Made by a program: the position numbers and the translations under genes. From NCBI RefSeq assembly GCF_023155275.1, contig NZ_JALMUV010000006.1:1-64000 (forward strand): DNA of 64,000 bases, written 5' to 3'. The stretch is from Streptomyces rhizoryzae. Lineage in GTDB: Bacteria > Actinomycetota > Actinomycetes > Streptomycetales > Streptomycetaceae. Every line of letters starts with the position of its first letter. Positions within the stretch are counted from its first letter, which is position 1. The notes beneath the pieces were generated by a model, which was given only the letters and a program-made list of their open reading frames with translations, did no database searches and had not been told where the DNA came from. Of the stretch, positions 34,686-42,743 are shown one piece after another.

Positions 34686-36551
34686 GTGCCACAGGACCAC
34701 ACAGCCCAGCCCACCGCGCCCGGCGAGCCCCCCGAGGCGCAGCCCGCCGGCCCCCCGCCCGGCGAACGGCGCTCCCACGACTACGACTACGACGTCCTCG
34801 TCATCGGCTCCGGCTTCGGCGGCTCCGTCTCCGCCCTCCGCCTGACCGAGAAGGGCTACCGCGTCGGCGTCCTGGAAGCCGGCCGCCGCTTCACCCGCGC
34901 GACCCTCCCCAAGAACTCCTGGGACCTGAAGAACTACCTGTGGGCCCCGGCCCTCGGCCTCTACGGCATCCAGCGCATCCACCTGCTGGGCAACGTCATG
35001 GTGCTGGCCGGCGCCGGCGTCGGCGGCGGTTCGCTCAACTACGCCAACACCCTCTACGTCCCGCCCAAGGCGTTCTTCGACGACCCCCAGTGGCGCGACA
35101 TCACCGACTGGCAGCAGGAGCTGGCGCCGTACTACGACCAGGCCCGCCGGATGCTCGGCGTCCGGCTGAACCCCACCATGACCCCCTCCGACGTGCACCT
35201 GAAGGCCACCGCGCAGGCCATGGGCGTCGGCGACTCCTTCCACCTGGCGCCGGTCGGGGTGTTCTTCGGCGACGGCGAGGACGCCGGCGGCACGGTCCGG
35301 GCGGAACCGGGCGCGGAGGTCCCCGACCCCTACTTCGGCGGCGCCGGCCCCGCCCGCCGGGCGTGCACCGAGTGCGGTGAGTGCATGACCGGCTGCCGGC
35401 ACGGCGCGAAGAACACCCTCACCGAGAACTACCTCCACCTCGCCGAACGGGCCGGCGCCGTGATCCACCCGATGACCTCGGTCGTCGCCGTCACCGAGGA
35501 CTCCCGCGGCGGTTTCGCGGTGCGCACCCTGCCGACCGACAACCGGAGGAAGGGCGCCGGCCGCACCTTCACCGCCCCCAAGGTGGTGCTGGCCGCCGGC
35601 ACCTACGGCACCCAGACGCTGCTGCACCGCATGAAGGACACCGGACTGCTGCCGCTCCTCTCCGACCGCCTCGGCGCGCTGACCCGCACCAACTCCGAGG
35701 CGCTGGTGGGCGCGCAGACCACCGACCGGCGCTACCGCAAGCGGCACGGCGCCGACCGGGCCGACTTCACCAGGGGCGTGGCGATCACCTCGTCCATCCA
35801 CCCCGACGAGAACACCCACATCGAACCGGTCCGCTACGGCCGGGGCTCCAACGCCATGGGCGGCCTGACCATCCTCCAGGTGCCGTACCGCCCGGCCGGC
35901 CGGGTCCTGGGCTGGGTCGCCAACGTGGTCCGCCACCCGCTGCCGGCGCTCCGCTCGCTGTCCAACCGCCGCTGGTCCGAGCGGACCATCATCGGCCTGG
36001 TGATGCAGTCCCTGGACAACTCCCTCACCACCTACCGGCGTCCGCGCGGCCCGGGCAAGGGCCTGCTCACCGCCCGGCAGGGCCACGGCGCCCCCAACCC
36101 CACCCAGATCCCCGAGGCCACCGAGGCCGCCACCCTGCTGGCCCGGGAGATCAACGGATTCGCCGGCAGCAACGTCGGCGAGCTGATGGGCACCCCGCTC
36201 ACCGCGCACTTCCTCGGCGGCTGCCCGATCGGCGCGGACGCCGACCACGGCGTCATCGACCCCTACCACCGCCTCCACGGCCACCCGGGCATCTCGGTCG
36301 TCGACGGCTCCGCGGTCTCCGCCAACCTCGGCGTCAACCCGTCCCTGACCATCACCGCCCAGGCCGAACGCGCGATGTCCCTGTGGCCCAACAAGGGCGA
36401 GCCGGACCCGCGGCCGGCCCCCGGGCAGCCGTACGCGCGGGTCGAGCCGGTCGCGCCGGTCCGCCCGGCGGTCCCGGAGGGGGCGTTCGGCGCGCTCCGC
36501 CTGCCGCTCCTGCCCGTCCCGCCGGTGCCGAAGAAGGACCGGCAGGGGTGA
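34686..36551 (+). CDS. GMC-family FAD oxidoreductase (cholesterol-oxidase-like)
   Basis: A 621-residue flavoprotein. The FAD-binding GSGFGGSVSALRL is at residues 39-52, preceded by VLVIG. The segment ACTECGECMTGCRHGAKNT has four Cys in a C-x2-C-x2-C-x3-C spacing, also seen in mycobacterial ChoD-type enzymes. The C-terminus has HFLGGCPIG and GVNPSLTITAQAERAM with the usual His and Asn. No signal peptide is present, unlike secreted cholesterol oxidases, so a cytosolic alcohol/sterol dehydrogenase role is more likely. GTG 34686 has GGAGG 5 nt upstream. Confidence 0.85.
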   Translation: MPQDHTAQPTAPGEPPEAQPAGPPPGERRSHDYDYDVLVIGSGFGGSVSALRLTEKGYRVGVLEAGRRFTRATLPKNSWDLKNYLWAPALGLYGIQRIHLLGNVMVLAGAGVGGGSLNYANTLYVPPKAFFDDPQWRDITDWQQELAPYYDQARRMLGVRLNPTMTPSDVHLKATAQAMGVGDSFHLAPVGVFFGDGEDAGGTVRAEPGAEVPDPYFGGAGPARRACTECGECMTGCRHGAKNTLTENYLHLAERAGAVIHPMTSVVAVTEDSRGGFAVRTLPTDNRRKGAGRTFTAPKVVLAAGTYGTQTLLHRMKDTGLLPLLSDRLGALTRTNSEALVGAQTTDRRYRKRHGADRADFTRGVAITSSIHPDENTHIEPVRYGRGSNAMGGLTILQVPYRPAGRVLGWVANVVRHPLPALRSLSNRRWSERTIIGLVMQSLDNSLTTYRRPRGPGKGLLTARQGHGAPNPTQIPEATEAATLLAREINGFAGSNVGELMGTPLTAHFLGGCPIGADADHGVIDPYHRLHGHPGISVVDGSAVSANLGVNPSLTITAQAERAMSLWPNKGEPDPRPAPGQPYARVEPVAPVRPAVPEGAFGALRLPLLPVPPVPKKDRQG

Positions 36552-36559
36552 GACGGGGA

Positions 36560-36588
36560 AGGGCCGCGCCCCCAGGGGACGCGGCCCT
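36560..36588. terminator. bidirectional terminator between converging genes
   Basis: AGGGCCGCG (36560-36568) pairs with CGCGGCCCT (36580-36588), with an inner CCCC/GGGG extension. It lies 9 bp after the GMC stop and 25 bp from the stop of the opposing sortase-substrate gene. Confidence 0.65.
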
Positions 36589-36612
36589 CCTCGCTGCCGT
36601 GCGGGGCGCCGG

Positions 36613-37701
36613 TTACGCGGCCGCGCCCCCGGTGGCCTTGCGGCGGCGGACGGCGAAGATCGCCCCGGCGCCGACCACCATGGCCACGCCGCCGATCATC
36701 GCGATCGTCGGCAGGGCGGACGAGGCACCGGTCTCGGCGAGGTTGCCGGTCACCGGCAGCTTGGCCAGGTCCTCCTTGGGCTTGGCCGGGGTGACCGGCT
36801 TGGCGCCGCCCTGCGGCCCGGGCTTGTTGCCCGGCTTGCCGGGCTTGGCCGGCGGGACCTGGCCCGGCTTGCTGCCGGCCGCCAGGATCGCGAAGTCGTA
36901 CCACTGCTCCGCCGACGAGCCGCAGGAGCCGTCCGCGTTGTAGTAGTCGCCCGCGACCAGCGCGAACCCGTCACCGGACTTCGCGGACTTGTCCGCGCTG
37001 ATCCGCATCGTCAGCTCGGCGGTCTCGTGCGGGTCCAGCTCGAACCAGCCGAAGTAGTCGCCGTCGGTCCACTCACCGAACGCGGTCCACTTGCCGGTGT
37101 CCGGGTCCAGGTACTCCAGGTGCAGCGTCGACTCGGCGCGGTGGTCGCCGCCGTCCAGCGGCTCCAGCGGCACCGCCAGGATGAACGGGTAGACCTCGTC
37201 CAGCTTCCGGTCGGTGGTGTTGGTCAGCGCGACGGTGAAGCGCGACCAGCCGGCGCCGGCGACCAGCTTCGAGGGCAGGTTGCGCACCTCGGTCTTCAGC
37301 GACGCGTCGTCGATGGTGCAGTCGTCCTCGCCGTCCGAGGGCGCGGTGGCCGACGGGGAGCCGGGTGCGGTCGTACCGCCCGGCGGGGTCGGCGCGACGG
37401 ACGGACCGGGCGTGGCGGAGGGGCTCGCGGTGGACGGCGCGGTCGGGCCGGCGCCGCCGGTGGTGCTGCCGCTCGCGGCTCCGGTGTCACCGGCCGGCGT
37501 CGGCTCGCCGGCGGCCGGGGGCGCGTCCGGCGCGGAGGTGGTGCCGCCGTTCCCGTCCGGGCCGGGGGCCTGCGGCGTCGGGGCGGTGGTCGCGGTCTCG
37601 GCGCCGGGGCCGGTCGCGTACGCGGCGGGGGCCGCCAGGAGGGCGGCGGGGGCGATGACGGCCGTCGCGGCGACGGCCGTCAGGGCACGGCGGAGCTTCA
37701 T
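36613..37701 (-). CDS. LAXTG cell-wall-anchored surface protein
   Basis: A 362-residue secreted protein. It has a signal peptide (1-30), a Pro/Thr/Gly/Ser-rich stalk (about 30-125), a globular beta-rich domain (125-285) with the Cys pair CTID and SCGSS, then a Pro/Lys linker. The C-terminus is a sorting signal: LAETG, a hydrophobic helix (IAMIGGVAMVVGAGAIFAV) and RRRK. LAXTG is the class E sortase motif of actinomycetes. A second motif, LPVTG, lies immediately before it. The ATG at 37701 has GAGAGG about 8 nt upstream. The ligand is unknown. Confidence 0.88.
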   Translation of the reverse strand: MKLRRALTAVAATAVIAPAALLAAPAAYATGPGAETATTAPTPQAPGPDGNGGTTSAPDAPPAAGEPTPAGDTGAASGSTTGGAGPTAPSTASPSATPGPSVAPTPPGGTTAPGSPSATAPSDGEDDCTIDDASLKTEVRNLPSKLVAGAGWSRFTVALTNTTDRKLDEVYPFILAVPLEPLDGGDHRAESTLHLEYLDPDTGKWTAFGEWTDGDYFGWFELDPHETAELTMRISADKSAKSGDGFALVAGDYYNADGSCGSSAEQWYDFAILAAGSKPGQVPPAKPGKPGNKPGPQGGAKPVTPAKPKEDLAKLPVTGNLAETGASSALPTIAMIGGVAMVVGAGAIFAVRRRKATGGAAA

Positions 37702-37928
37702 CCAGAAGACCTCTCGGGAACCGAGTGCCGCGGGAACGCGGCACCAGGGGCGCGGGCCGTCGCGGTGGGGCGCGGTATGGCCGTGCGATGTCAGGTACGT
37801 GACCACCGATGGCCGAAAAAGGTTGTTCACTCAACCGAAAAGATCGCCGTGATCCCGCTCACACCTTTCACAGCCGCCCCACAGGCACCGCAATGGCGCC
37901 GCAAAGGTGCCGCCACCCACGCACAGCG

Positions 37929-37980
37929 AAGGGCCCCGGGACTCCTCCGCGAGGGGGGACGCGGAGGCCACGGGGCCCTT
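37929..37980. terminator. long two-part hairpin, probable terminator of the chorismate mutase unit
   Basis: The outer stem AAGGGCCCCG/CGGGGCCCTT (37929-37938 with 37971-37980) encloses a second stem CCTCCGCG/CGCGGAGG (37944-37951 with 37960-37967). It would terminate minus-strand transcription from the chorismate mutase gene before the surface-protein promoter. Confidence 0.65.
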
Positions 37981-37985
37981 GGCTT

Positions 37986-38018
37986 TCGGTGCCGGCGTCA
38001 GGGCAGCGCCGGCACCGA
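37986..38018. terminator. second strong hairpin in tandem
   Basis: TCGGTGCCGGCG (37986-37997) and its exact complement (38007-38018) make a 12-bp stem with a 9-nt loop. It lies only 6 bp from the preceding hairpin, giving a double terminator. Confidence 0.65.
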
Positions 38019-38546
38019 CGGGCGGCGCTGGGGGGGGGGTAGCGCCGCTGGCTCATGGGTGGTGCGGGTCGTACGGGGTGGTGCGCGGTGCCCGCCGCCG
38101 CTTCTGGTGTGGACCAATGGCGCGCACGGCAAAGGTCCGTACCGGAGGCGGTCTGCGGTTCGTCAAGCATCGTCCTGGATGCGCCTCACCTGGCGCAACC
38201 GTTTCGACCGGATGCGGTCGGTCCCGGGCGTCCCCAGGACCGACCACCCCATCGGTGTGACCGGGCTGCTGTCCCCTGCTGACCGGTCACGGACCGGAAC
38301 GAGGTCCCACGACGGCGGCCGCTGCCGGCGGCCGGACGTCTCATCGCTCCGGCGTTCCGCCCGAGGGGCGGCGTCTACGCGTAGTCCTGCAGGCCGCGCC
38401 TGGCTGGCGTGGCACCGGGAACAACGACCCCTCTCCGAACCCGGTCACGCGCCGTACGGGTGAGAGGGCACCCGAACTCAGATCCAGCCGCGCCCCCACG
38501 GAAACACCGCACGGATCCGGCCGCGCGCTCCGGCGTGCGCCGGGCG

Positions 38547-38864
38547 TCAGACCCGGCCCCGGCACAGCTCCAGCAGCGTCATCGCCAGCGCGGTGCCCGG
38601 CCGCCCGAGCTGGTCGCGGTAGTGGCCGAGGATCTCCATCTCCCGGGAGAGGTTCACCCGGCGCCCGCCGGAGGCGATCCGCTCGCGCTGGATGACCGCG
38701 GAGACCGCCATCCGCTCCTGCACCAGCCCGATGATCCGGCCGTCGAGATCGTCGATCCGGCGCCGGGCGTCCTGGATCGCACCGGCTGCCTCCGGGGTGC
38801 GCGCGCCGGTGTCCGGGGCGGCGGCGGTGCGGGGCTGCTGGGCGGTGTCGCTCGTCATGTCCAT
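38547..38864 (-). CDS. chorismate mutase (AroQ type)
   Basis: A 105-residue protein converting chorismate to prephenate, the first committed step to Phe and Tyr. The AroQ helical fold is visible in IQDARRRIDDLDGRIIGLVQERMAV and the conserved catalytic Arg/Lys positions, RRRIDDLD near the start and RVNLSREMEIL later. The first 25 residues are disordered. It is monofunctional, with no prephenate dehydratase domain. ATG 38864 has AGGAG 7 nt upstream. The 190-bp leader region contains a small ORF and hairpin that may regulate it by attenuation. Confidence 0.9.
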   Translation of the reverse strand: MDMTSDTAQQPRTAAAPDTGARTPEAAGAIQDARRRIDDLDGRIIGLVQERMAVSAVIQRERIASGGRRVNLSREMEILGHYRDQLGRPGTALAMTLLELCRGRV

Positions 38865-38928
38865 TTCCGTTCTCCTGGGGTAGGGCCCCGAGAGCTCCGC
38901 CGGACCACTGGCGGTCCCGGACAGACAC

Positions 38929-38962
38929 AGGCGCCCCGGACCGTCATCGGCCCGGGGCGCCT
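38929..38962 (-). promoter_or_regulatory. candidate attenuator hairpin in the chorismate mutase leader
   Basis: AGGCGCCCCGG and CCGGGGCGCCT form an 11-bp stem around a 12-nt loop. It lies 14 bp after the leader-ORF stop and 64 bp before the chorismate mutase start, so it can act as a terminator inside the transcript. Part of its 5' arm and loop (CGGGCCG, 38954-38948 on the minus strand) can instead pair with CGGCCCG in the leader ORF (39016-39010). No T-tract follows. Regulation is inferred. Confidence 0.5.
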
Positions 38963-38976
38963 GGGGAAGTCGCTCG

Positions 38977-39054
38977 TCAGATCAAGCAAGCGTGACCATG
39001 GCAGCCGGACGGGCCGGTGCCATAGGTAAAGACGAAGGTCAGCTGCTTGGACAT
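38977..39054 (-). CDS. 25-codon leader peptide upstream of chorismate mutase
   Basis: A small ORF whose first twelve residues are [12 protein letters not shown]. It contains two Phe and one Tyr within five codons, two of them using TTT and TAT, which are rare in such GC-rich DNA. It ends in TGA, followed by the candidate attenuator hairpin and then the chorismate mutase gene. A good promoter ends 7 nt before the ATG, so the mRNA would start at or near the codon. The layout fits a leader peptide that senses charged tRNA-Phe or tRNA-Tyr. It could also be a chance ORF. Confidence 0.45.
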   Translation of the reverse strand: MSKQLTFVFTYGTGPSGCHGHACLI

Positions 39055-39061
39055 GGCGCCA

Positions 39062-39091
39062 AGTATGAGCCCGTTAGAATCGAAAGTCCAA
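39062..39091 (-). promoter_or_regulatory. promoter for the leader-chorismate mutase transcript
   Basis: On the minus strand TTGGAC (39091-39086) and CATACT (39067-39062) are 18 bp apart, close to vegetative consensus. The -10 hexamer ends 7 bp before the leader ATG at 39054. It overlaps the divergent guaA -10 element (TAGAAT, 39075-39080), so the two promoters interleave. Confidence 0.6.
39075..39080 (+). promoter_or_regulatory. candidate guaA -10 element
   Basis: TAGAAT is a near-perfect -10 hexamer 43 bp before the guaA start codon. No good -35 sequence is found at 16-19 bp spacing (TTGGAC at 39047-39052 is 22 bp away), as with many Streptomyces promoters. It lies within the spacer of the opposing promoter. 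Confidence 0.4.
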
Positions 39092-39123
39092 CCCCCGCTC
39101 CACACCGCCGGAAGGCCGCCGAA

Positions 39124-40710
39124 GTGCCATCAGCACCCCCTGCTGCCGCCCCGGACGTCGTCCTCGTAGTCGACTTCGGCGCACAGTACGCCCAGCTCAT
39201 CGCCCGCCGGGTCCGCGAGGCCCGGGTCTACAGCGAGATCGTGCCGTCCACCATGCCGGTGGCCGAGATGCTCGCCAAGAACCCCAAGGCGATCATCCTC
39301 TCCGGCGGCCCCTCGTCGGTCTACGAAGAAGGCGCGCCCACCCTCGACCGCTCGCTGTTCGAGGCCGGCGTCCCGGTCTTCGGCATGTGCTACGGCTTCC
39401 AGCTGATGGCCACCACCCTCGGCGGCACGGTCGACAACACCGGCGCCCGGGAGTACGGCCGCACCGCGCTGTCCGTCAGCCGGCCCGGCTCCACCCTCTT
39501 CGAGGGCACGCCCACCGAGCAGTCGGTGTGGATGTCGCACGGCGACGCCTGCTCCGCCGCCCCCGAGGGCTTCACGGTCACCGCGTCCACCGACACGGTC
39601 CCGGTCGCCGCCTTCGAGAACGACGAGAAGAAGCTCTACGGCGTGCAGTACCACCCCGAGGTGATGCACTCCACGCACGGCCAGCAGGTCCTGGAGCACT
39701 TCCTCTACCGCGGCGCGGGCCTGGAGCCCACCTGGACGACCACCAGCGTGGTCGAGGAGCAGGTCGCCGCGATCCGCGAGCAGGTCGGCAGCAAGCGCGC
39801 GATCTGCGGACTGTCCGGCGGCGTGGACTCCGCGGTGGCCGCCGCCCTGGTCCAGAAGGCCATCGGTGAGCAGCTGACCTGCGTCTACGTCGACCACGGC
39901 CTGATGCGCAAGGGCGAGACCGAGCAGGTCGAGAAGGACTTCGTGGCGGCGACGGGCGTGCAGCTCAAGGTCGTCGACGCCAGCGAGCGGTTCCTGGCCG
40001 CGCTGAAGGGGGTCTCCGACCCCGAGCAGAAGCGGAAGATCATCGGCCGGGAGTTCATCCGGGTCTTCGAGCAGGCCCAGGCCGAGCTGGTCGCCGAGGC
40101 CGGCGCCGAGGGCGAGGAAGTGGCCTTCCTGGTCCAGGGCACGCTCTACCCGGACATCGTCGAGTCCGGCGGCGGCACCGGCACCGCCAACATCAAGTCG
40201 CACCACAACGTCGGCGGCCTGCCCGACGACATCGAGTTCGAGCTCGTCGAGCCGCTGCGCCAGCTGTTCAAGGACGAGGTCCGGATGGTCGGCAGCGAGC
40301 TGGGCCTGCCGGACGAGATCGTCCACCGCCAGCCGTTCCCCGGCCCCGGCCTGGGCATCCGGATCGTCGGCGAGGTCACCCAGGAGCGCCTGGACCTGCT
40401 GCGCGAGGCCGACGCGATCGCCCGCGAGGAGCTGACCGCGGCCGGTCTGGACCGCGAGATCTGGCAGTGCCCGGTGGTGCTGCTGGCCGACGTCCGCTCG
40501 GTCGGTGTGCAGGGCGACGGCCGCACGTACGGCCACCCCGTCGTGCTCCGCCCGGTCTCGTCCGAGGACGCCATGACCGCGGACTGGACGCGCATGCCGT
40601 ACGAGGTGCTGGCCCGGATCTCCACCCGGATCACCAACGAGGTCGCCGACGTCAACCGCGTGGTGCTGGACGTCACCAGCAAGCCGCCGGGGACCATCGA
40701 GTGGGAGTGA
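39124..40710 (+). CDS. guaA: GMP synthase (glutamine-hydrolysing)
   Basis: Converts XMP to GMP using glutamine and ATP, the last step of guanine nucleotide synthesis. The 528-residue protein has the class I amidotransferase domain ([10 protein letters not shown] with nucleophilic Cys, and GVQYHPEV with His), an ATP pyrophosphatase domain ([14 protein letters not shown]) and the C-terminal dimerisation domain ending in PPGTIEWE. The GTG at 39124 gives the usual length; the open frame continues upstream to 38992 but overlaps promoter elements and encodes nothing conserved. Confidence 0.97.
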   Translation: MPSAPPAAAPDVVLVVDFGAQYAQLIARRVREARVYSEIVPSTMPVAEMLAKNPKAIILSGGPSSVYEEGAPTLDRSLFEAGVPVFGMCYGFQLMATTLGGTVDNTGAREYGRTALSVSRPGSTLFEGTPTEQSVWMSHGDACSAAPEGFTVTASTDTVPVAAFENDEKKLYGVQYHPEVMHSTHGQQVLEHFLYRGAGLEPTWTTTSVVEEQVAAIREQVGSKRAICGLSGGVDSAVAAALVQKAIGEQLTCVYVDHGLMRKGETEQVEKDFVAATGVQLKVVDASERFLAALKGVSDPEQKRKIIGREFIRVFEQAQAELVAEAGAEGEEVAFLVQGTLYPDIVESGGGTGTANIKSHHNVGGLPDDIEFELVEPLRQLFKDEVRMVGSELGLPDEIVHRQPFPGPGLGIRIVGEVTQERLDLLREADAIAREELTAAGLDREIWQCPVVLLADVRSVGVQGDGRTYGHPVVLRPVSSEDAMTADWTRMPYEVLARISTRITNEVADVNRVVLDVTSKPPGTIEWE

Positions 40711-40814
40711 GCTCCCGCTGACCCGCGACGACGCCGCCGCCCGGACGCCCGGGCGGCGGCGTCGCCGTATGCGGGCCGCGTCGGGCGGGGTGGTTGACGG
40801 GCCGAGGGGCCGGA

Positions 40815-40832
40815 GCGGAAGATGTATTCCGC
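40815..40832. promoter_or_regulatory. inverted repeat upstream of the tartronate semialdehyde reductase-like gene
   Basis: GCGGAA and TTCCGC flank a 6-bp spacer. Another GCGGAA occurs at 40857-40862, also able to pair with the TTCCGC. The element is 46 bp before the start codon. GGAA/TTCC palindromes are typical of IclR-family sites, and an IclR member (AllR) controls glyoxylate genes in Streptomyces; that link is an inference. Confidence 0.4.
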
Positions 40833-40877
40833 ATTACGGCATCCAATATCCGCATGGCGGAAGAAGTGGGTCACGCT

Positions 40878-41765
40878 ATGAGCACCATCGCATTCCTCGG
40901 CCTCGGCATCATGGGCAGCCCCATGGCGGTGAACCTCGCGCAGGCCGGCCACACCGTCCGCGGCTGGAACCGCAGCCCCGGCAAGGCGGGCGCGCTGGTC
41001 GCCGCGGGCGGCACCGAGGCCGCGTCGGTCGCCGAGGCGGTCGCGGACGCGGACGTGGTCATCACCATGGTCCCGGCCTCCCCGCAGGTCGAAGCGCTCG
41101 CCTACGGGCCCGACGGCATCCTGGCGCACGCCCGGTCCGGTGCGCTGCTGATCGACATGTCCTCCATCACCCCGCAGACCTCCATCGACCTGGCCCGCAA
41201 GGCCGCCGAGCAGGGCATCCGGGTGCTGGACGCCCCGGTCTCCGGCGGCGAGGCCGGCGCCGTCGAGGGCGTGCTGTCGATCATGGTCGGCGGTGAGCGG
41301 GCCGACTTCGACGCCGCCCGGCCGGTGCTGGAGGCCGTCGGCACCACCCTCGTCCACTGCGGCCCGCACGGCGCCGGGCAGACCGTCAAGGCCGCCAACC
41401 AGCTCATCGTCGCGGTCAACCTCCAGGCGTGCGCCGAGGCCGTGGTCTTCCTGGAGAAGTCCGGCGTGGACCTCGCCGCCGCCCTCGACGTGCTCAACGG
41501 CGGCCTGGCCGGCTCCACCGTCCTGACCCGCAAGAAGGACAACTTCCTGCGGCGCGAGTTCGCCCCCGGCTTCAAGCTCGAACTCCACCACAAGGACATG
41601 GGCATCGTCACCGACGCCGCCCGCACCGTCGGCGCCCCGCTCCCGGTCGGCGCCGCCGCGGCCCAGCTGGTCGCCTCCGCGGTGGCCCGCGGCGACGGCG
41701 GCCTGGACCACTCGGCGCTGCTCCGCGGCGTGGAACTGCTCAGCGGCTACCGGCACGCGGAGTGA
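40878..41765 (+). CDS. 2-hydroxy-3-oxopropionate (tartronate semialdehyde) reductase-like enzyme
   Basis: A 295-residue NAD(P)-dependent beta-hydroxyacid dehydrogenase. The Rossmann motif GLGIMGSPMAVNL starts at residue 8, then DAPVSGGEAGA binds substrate, GAGQTVKAANQL carries the catalytic Lys, and KDMGIVTDAAR is near the C-terminus. It most resembles GlxR/GarR, reducing tartronate semialdehyde to glycerate, but 3-hydroxyisobutyrate dehydrogenases are close relatives. ATG 40878 aligns the N-terminus with the family; ATG 40854 is in frame upstream. Confidence 0.85.
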   Translation: MSTIAFLGLGIMGSPMAVNLAQAGHTVRGWNRSPGKAGALVAAGGTEAASVAEAVADADVVITMVPASPQVEALAYGPDGILAHARSGALLIDMSSITPQTSIDLARKAAEQGIRVLDAPVSGGEAGAVEGVLSIMVGGERADFDAARPVLEAVGTTLVHCGPHGAGQTVKAANQLIVAVNLQACAEAVVFLEKSGVDLAAALDVLNGGLAGSTVLTRKKDNFLRREFAPGFKLELHHKDMGIVTDAARTVGAPLPVGAAAAQLVASAVARGDGGLDHSALLRGVELLSGYRHAE

Positions 41766-41866
41766 CCCCGCCCCGGCCGGCGGCCGCACGGGCCTGGCCC
41801 CGGAACGAAGCGGAGGGTAGCTTCCGCCCACCGCCGTGAGCCGTACGCGCCAGGAGGAGAGCCGCG

Positions 41867-42652
41867 ATGCCCGAGCCGACGCCGATACCCACCGACCAGC
41901 TGCACTTCGCGCTGCCGCCGACCCACCCGACCGCCGAGGAGGAGCGCCGCCACCGCAGGGAGCGGCTGGTGGCGGCGGTGCGCCTTTTCGGCCGCCACGG
42001 GCTCGACGAGGGCGTCTCGGGCCAGCTCACCGTCCGCGACCCGGAGTTCGCCGACTGCTTCTGGACCAATCCGTTCGGCGTCCCGTTCGCGCTGCTGACC
42101 GTCGGCGACCTCATCCTGGTCAACGGCGAGGGCCAGGTCGTCGAGGGCCGCCACCACGTCAACCAGGCGGCGTTCACCCTGCACGCGGAGATCCACCGGG
42201 CCCGCCCGGACGTCGTCGCCGCCGCGCACAGCCACTCCCCGTACGGCCGCGCGCTCTCCGCGCTCGACGCGCCGCTGGAACCCCTCACCCAGGACGCCTG
42301 CGCGTTCTACGAGGACCACGCCCGCTACGACGCGTACACGGGCGTGGCGGTGGACCCCGCGGAGGCGCGGCGGGTCGCCCGCGCGCTCGGCCCGCACAAG
42401 GCCCTGATCCTGCGCAACCACGGACTGCTGACGGTCGGCGGCTCGGTGGACGCGGCGGCCTGGTGGCTGCTGGCCATGGAGCGCTGCTGCCAGGTGCAGC
42501 TGGCGGCGAAGGCGGCCGGTGACCCCGTCCCGATCGGCCACCGGGACGCCGTGCGCACCCGCGAGCAACTGGGCAGCGACCTGGTCGCCTGGATCAACTA
42601 CCAGCCGCTGTACCAGCGGATCGCGCGCAGCGAACCGGAGATGTTCGGCTAG
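41867..42652 (+). CDS. class II aldolase/adducin-family protein
   Basis: A 261-residue cytosolic protein of the fuculose-aldolase/adducin fold. The metal-binding HSHSPYGRAL and later RNHGLLTVGGSV provide the three His ligands. The N-terminal part has GHGLDEGVSGQLTVR-type and WTNPFGVPF segments. Substrates vary widely in this family and cannot be assigned. ATG 41867 follows GGAGGAG. It lies 101 bp after the reductase gene on the same strand, which might place both in hydroxyacid or sugar-acid metabolism. Confidence 0.85.
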   Translation: MPEPTPIPTDQLHFALPPTHPTAEEERRHRRERLVAAVRLFGRHGLDEGVSGQLTVRDPEFADCFWTNPFGVPFALLTVGDLILVNGEGQVVEGRHHVNQAAFTLHAEIHRARPDVVAAAHSHSPYGRALSALDAPLEPLTQDACAFYEDHARYDAYTGVAVDPAEARRVARALGPHKALILRNHGLLTVGGSVDAAAWWLLAMERCCQVQLAAKAAGDPVPIGHRDAVRTREQLGSDLVAWINYQPLYQRIARSEPEMFG

Positions 42653-42674
42653 CGGACCGGACCGGACCGGACCG
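42653..42674. repeat. short 5-bp tandem repeat
   Basis: About four and a half copies of CGGAC follow directly after the aldolase stop codon. It is a simple-sequence tract with no other apparent role. Confidence 0.7.
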
Positions 42675-42743
42675 GGCCGGGGAGCCCGGCGGGGAGGGCG
42701 GGCCGGCCGGCCCCGGGCGCCGCGCCGCCCTCCCCGCCGCGCG

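Larger units (their letters stand above)
37702..38546. other. 845-bp gene-free region with operators and terminators
   Basis: Nothing here shows coding character. The left end holds the promoter region of the surface-protein gene, with inverted repeats GGTTG-N6-CAACC (37821-37836) and GTGA-N6-TCAC (37849-37862). The middle holds tandem hairpins annotated separately, and GGTCGGTCC/GGACCGACC (38216-38245) forms another 9-bp stem. The right third has no evident structure. Confidence 0.6.

Noticed and set aside
39047..39052. TTGGAC as the guaA -35 element
   Set aside because: The spacer to TAGAAT is 22 bp, too long for a functional promoter.
38992..39123. In-frame N-terminal extension of guaA
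   Set aside because: It runs through both divergent promoters and would add 44 unconserved residues to a normal-length GMP synthase.
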